10,496 nucleotides of DNA from NCBI GenBank assembly GCA_003449515.1, contig DMHI01000099.1:1-10496 (forward strand). The letters run 5' to 3'. The DNA is from Lysobacteraceae bacterium (lineage in GTDB: Bacteria; Pseudomonadota; Gammaproteobacteria; Xanthomonadales; Xanthomonadaceae). This document shows, piece after piece, positions 6,977-10,496 of the stretch (the first letter of the stretch is position 1; the number at the start of each line of letters is the position of its first letter). The position numbers and the translations under genes are program-made. The notes below the pieces were generated by a model that worked only from the letters and a program-made list of their open reading frames with translations, did no database searches and was not told the DNA's origin.

Positions 6977-8552
6977 CCGCGTTCGCAGGCTCCCGGTTGC
7001 GGCCAGCCTGCAGGGTAGCGCGCGCAGCAACGGCGGGTGCGTGCAGCGGCATGCGGAAGGCGATCGCCTCGGCCATTGCCGCAGCGCCCACGCCGGCCTC
7101 GCCGGCGAGGTCGGCGATGGTGCGGGCCACGCGCTGCACCCGGTGCGCGGCCCGCGCCGACAGGGCGAGCCGGTCGATCGCCCGGAGCAGCAGCGCCCGC
7201 GCCTCGGCGCTGGCCGCGAGCGCGACATCGAGTTCGCCCGCAGCAAGCAGCGCGTTGGCCTTGCCCTGACGCGCCTGCTGGCGGCCGCGCGCCGCCACCA
7301 CGCGGGCGCGGACGGTGGTCGAACACTCGGCCGTCGCAGTGCCGAGCAGCTCGCTCGCGGTCACGCGCCGCAGCGCGACATGCAGGTCGATGCGGTCGAG
7401 CAGCGGCCCGCTGACCCGCGACTGGTAGCGGGCGATGGCCTCGGACGGGCAATCGCAGCGCCCCGACGGATCGCCGGCCCAGCCGCAGGGGCAGGGGTTC
7501 ATGGCGGTCACCAGCAGGGGCCGTGCCGGGAACTCGAGCTGCATGGCCGCGCGGGCGATCCGCACTTCGCCGGACTCCAGCGGCTCGCGCAGCGCCTCCA
7601 GGCTGCGGCGGTCCCACTCCGGCAACTCATCGAGAAAGAGCACGCCGTGGTGGGCGAGCGAAAGCTCGCCGGGCCGCGGAATGCCCCCTCCGCCCACCAG
7701 CGCCACGGCGCTGGCGCCATGCATCGGCGCGCGGAACGGCCGCCGCGTCGGCCAGCCACCGGCCGCGCGCAGCGGCGCGGCGAGGCTGCGGATCACCGCC
7801 AGTTCCTCGGCCTCGGCGGCGTCCAGCGGGGGCAGAAGCCCGGGCAGGCAGCGCGCCAGCAGGGTCTTTCCACAGCCCGGCGGGCCACTCAGCCGCAGCC
7901 CATGCTGCCCGGCGGCCGCGATCTCCAGCGCCCGACGGCCCTGCACCTGCCCGACGACATCGGCGAGGTCGGGGGTATCGCGCTCGGGTCGCGGGTTCGC
8001 CGCGTCGTCGGGTTCGTCCGCCTGAGCGCGTGTCAGCGGCCGCTCGCCGCGCAGGTGCGCCACCACCTGGGCGAGGGTGCGCGCGCCGAACACCACCGCG
8101 GCGCGCGCATGCGCCGCCTCCTGTGCGCTGTCGGCGGGCAGCACCAGGGCTCGACCGGCGGCGGCGGCGGCGAGGGCGGCGGGCAGCGCGCCGTCGACCG
8201 GCCGCAGGGCGCCCGACAGCGACAGCTCGCCCAGCAGTTCCACCTCGCGCAGTGCATCGAGCGGAAGCTGCCCGGCAGCGGCCAGCAGGCCCAGCGCGAT
8301 CGGCAGGTCGAATCGCGCGCCATCCTTCGGCAGTTCGGCGGGTGCCACATTCACCGTGATGCGCTTGCCGGGAAGCTCGAACTGGCTGGCCTGCAGCGCG
8401 GCGCGGACGCGCTCGCGGGCCTCGCGCGCCACCGTGCCCGCCAGCCCGGCGATGGTGAGCTGCGGCAGGCCGGCGGCCATGAAGACCTCGACGCGCACCT
8501 CCGGCGCGCGCACGCCGAGGCGTGCACGGCTGTGCACCAGTGCCAGCGACAT
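6954..8552 (-). CDS. comM: ComM/YifB family Mg-chelatase-like AAA+ ATPase (532 aa)
   Basis: ComM is a hexameric AAA+ helicase that promotes branch migration during integration of incoming DNA in natural transformation; it acts in the cytoplasm. An N-terminal ChlI-like domain (about 1-165) includes AGLPQLTIAGL and VNVAPAELPKDG. The Mg-chelatase-like ATPase core has Walker A GPPGCGKT (223-230), Walker B VLFLDE (304-309) and a likely arginine-finger segment RVSGPLLDRIDL (379-390). The four cysteines 354, 356, 366 and 368 (CPC...CDC) form the probable metal site seen in the family. The C-terminal helical domain ends near MAEAIAFRMP, after which about 30 extra residues rich in Ala, Arg and Asn run to the stop and overlap the next gene. 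The ATG at 8552 gives the family-typical start MSLALVHSRA; there is no strong ribosome site, and the ubiK stop is nine bases upstream, which points to coupling. Presence of comM alone does not show competence: it occurs in many non-transformable bacteria. Confidence 0.95.
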   Translation of the reverse strand: MSLALVHSRARLGVRAPEVRVEVFMAAGLPQLTIAGLAGTVAREARERVRAALQASQFELPGKRITVNVAPAELPKDGARFDLPIALGLLAAAGQLPLDALREVELLGELSLSGALRPVDGALPAALAAAAAGRALVLPADSAQEAAHARAAVVFGARTLAQVVAHLRGERPLTRAQADEPDDAANPRPERDTPDLADVVGQVQGRRALEIAAAGQHGLRLSGPPGCGKTLLARCLPGLLPPLDAAEAEELAVIRSLAAPLRAAGGWPTRRPFRAPMHGASAVALVGGGGIPRPGELSLAHHGVLFLDELPEWDRRSLEALREPLESGEVRIARAAMQLEFPARPLLVTAMNPCPCGWAGDPSGRCDCPSEAIARYQSRVSGPLLDRIDLHVALRRVTASELLGTATAECSTTVRARVVAARGRQQARQGKANALLAAGELDVALAASAEARALLLRAIDRLALSARAAHRVQRVARTIADLAGEAGVGAAAMAEAIAFRMPLHAPAVAARATLQAGRNREPANADGVAGTH

Positions 8553-8561
8553 GAGGGCGGC

Positions 8562-8831
8562 TCAGTTGCGGGTGTCGGGCGCAGCGGGACGCGTCGCCGC
8601 GTCCAGTGCATCGAGCTGGCGCTCGAGGGCTTCGAGCTTCTCGCGGGTCCGGCGCAGCACCGCCTTCTGCACTTCGAACTCTTCGCGCGTGACGAGATCG
8701 AGCTTGCCCAGGCCCGCCTGCAGCGCGGCGCGGAAGTTCTTCTCGAGATCGGCGCGGGCACCCTCGAGGCCGGGCGGCACGAGGTCGTTGAGGCGGCGGG
8801 CGAGGTCGTCGATGGCCTTGAGGTCGATCAT
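8562..8831 (-). CDS. ubiK: Ubiquinone biosynthesis accessory factor UbiK (YqiC/BMFP family, 89 aa)
   Basis: Small protein of the YqiC family (formerly DUF526 or membrane fusogenic protein). In E. coli UbiK binds UbiJ and supports aerobic ubiquinone synthesis, probably by helping lipid intermediates reach the soluble Ubi complex. The sequence begins MIDLKAIDDLARRL and contains the family's most conserved stretch LDLVTREEFEVQKAVLRRTR (residues 45-64), with a C-terminal coiled coil (about 47-80) shown by the heptad-like EKLEALERQLDAL. An amphipathic N-terminal helix could contact the membrane. Length is normal for the family. The ATG at 8831 has GGAAG about eight bases upstream. It is the first gene of a minus-strand group; comM starts nine bases after its stop. 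Confidence 0.93.
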   Translation of the reverse strand: MIDLKAIDDLARRLNDLVPPGLEGARADLEKNFRAALQAGLGKLDLVTREEFEVQKAVLRRTREKLEALERQLDALDAATRPAAPDTRN

Positions 8832-9078
8832 GGCGTGGCTTCCGTTGAGCGGTCGACGTCAGGGTGCGCGGTGCGGTGGCGGCGGGCTGTCGGGAAACGT
8901 CGCGCCGCGGTGTCGGCGGGCGTCGTCGTCGGCCGGAGCGCCGGTCGGAACGACCGCGCCGGATCGCAAGCGCGTCGCTCTCAAGGGCGCATATCAAATC
9001 ACAGCCCGTGTGACGTAGACAATCGAGCCGTATGCGGTGGCATCGGTGTCGGGGATTCACACAACGGGGGAGACGACG
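8832..9078. promoter_or_regulatory. Divergent intergenic region between ubiK and amtB
   Basis: This 247-nt region should hold the promoters of both the ubiK-comM-antiporter group and amtB. Most of it is very GC-rich; the only AT-richer patch is at about 8991-9023 (around ATATCAAATC and TAGACAAT), the best place for an amtB -10 element, but no good -35 partner is visible. A sigma-54 element (TGGCAC-N5-TTGCA type), expected for nitrogen-controlled amtB promoters in many gammaproteobacteria, was not found by eye; the nearest string, TGGCATCGGTGTCG at 9039-9052, lacks the second half. No small open frame with a credible ribosome site is seen. Confidence 0.5.
8999..9013. promoter_or_regulatory. 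Perfect small palindrome TCACA-N5-TGTGA upstream of amtB
   Basis: TCACA (8999-9003) and TGTGA (9009-9013) are exact inverted copies with spacer GCCCG, inside the only AT-richer patch of the divergent region and 66 nt before the amtB start. It has the size of an operator half-site pair. The arm order is opposite to the CRP/Clp consensus (TGTGA-N6-TCACA) and the spacer differs, so I do not assign it to CRP. Chance occurrence is quite possible. Confidence 0.3.
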
Positions 9079-10440
<1,362 letters not shown>

Positions 10441-10460
10441 AACGACACGAGGACATCCCG

Positions 10461-10496
10461 ATGAAAATGGTCACGGCCATCATCAAGCCCTTCAAG
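10461..10496 (+). CDS. glnK: P-II family nitrogen regulator (GlnK/GlnB), first 12 codons only
   Basis: The window ends after MKMVTAIIKPFK, which matches the invariant N-terminus of P-II proteins (typically MKLVTVIIKPFKLEDV). P-II proteins are small trimeric sensors of 2-oxoglutarate, ATP/ADP and, through uridylylation, glutamine; GlnK inserts its T-loop into AmtB to block it when ammonium is plentiful. A ribosome site GAGGA (10449-10453) lies seven bases before the ATG at 10461; an in-frame ATG at 10467 is less likely because the first strand normally starts MK. The T-loop with its uridylylation tyrosine is outside the window. GlnK rather than GlnB is inferred from linkage to amtB. Confidence 0.9.
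   Translation, partial: MKMVTAIIKPFK

Noticed and set aside
5210..7018. 602-codon open frame on the plus strand opposite the antiporter gene
   Set aside because: The product is extremely rich in Gln, His, Arg and Glu, a typical antisense of a membrane protein gene in GC-rich DNA; no motif seen.
6977..7246. Longer N-terminus for the antiporter (start at 7246, 695 aa)
   Set aside because: The extra 90 residues are Arg/Pro/Ser-rich and lie wholly inside comM in another frame; family proteins begin just before the first membrane helix, matching the ATG at 6976.
8999..9013. CRP/Clp binding site
   Set aside because: The arms are in the reverse order (TCACA first) and the spacer is 5 rather than 6; it does not match TGTGA-N6-TCACA.
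9037..9078. Upstream GTG start for amtB
   Set aside because: No ribosome site precedes it, while the ATG at 9079 has an excellent one and gives a sensible signal peptide.

Overview
The window is a GC-rich stretch of a gammaproteobacterial chromosome. It carries almost exclusively core-type genes, and every large frame reads through without a visible frameshift or stop. The gene content (aceB-aceA, ubiK-comM, amtB with a following P-II gene) and the style of the secreted S8 peptidase suggest a Xanthomonadales/Lysobacterales-like organism. That placement is an inference from gene order and protein flavour, not a proof.

Region 1 (1-1590, plus strand) is the glyoxylate shunt: the 3' end of a malate synthase A gene, then a complete class I isocitrate lyase gene 42 bases downstream. 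They probably form one transcript for growth on acetate or fatty acids. Aconitase and isocitrate dehydrogenase are not in the window, and no aceK follows aceA.

Region 2 (1591-5029) is a convergent junction with an unusually symmetrical hairpin at 1642-1683, followed on the minus strand by one large gene (1697-5029). It encodes a secreted subtilisin-like (S8) serine peptidase with signal peptide, I9-like propeptide, full catalytic set, a PA insertion and a C-terminal extension with two related beta-type modules around a separate domain.

Region 3 (5159-8831, minus strand) reads from right to left as ubiK, comM and a CvrA/NhaP2-type cation:proton antiporter. The gaps are 9 nt, then a 23-nt overlap, so the three genes look co-transcribed. 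Their functions (ubiquinone synthesis accessory factor, DNA branch migration helicase of natural transformation, ion antiport) are not obviously linked. A 129-nt gap separates the antiporter stop from the peptidase start.

Region 4 (8832-10496) is a 247-nt divergent intergenic region followed on the plus strand by amtB (ammonium channel) and, 20 nt later, the first 12 codons of a P-II (GlnK/GlnB) gene cut by the window edge. AmtB keeps its twin histidines and its C-terminal P-II contact segment, so the pair should work as a regulated ammonium uptake unit.

I saw no transposon, phage, CRISPR, tRNA, rRNA or defence-like cassette. I did not find a convincing undescribed system. The points most worth a second look are the peptidase's C-terminal architecture, the 42-nt palindrome at the convergent junction, the comM/antiporter overlap and the small palindrome upstream of amtB.
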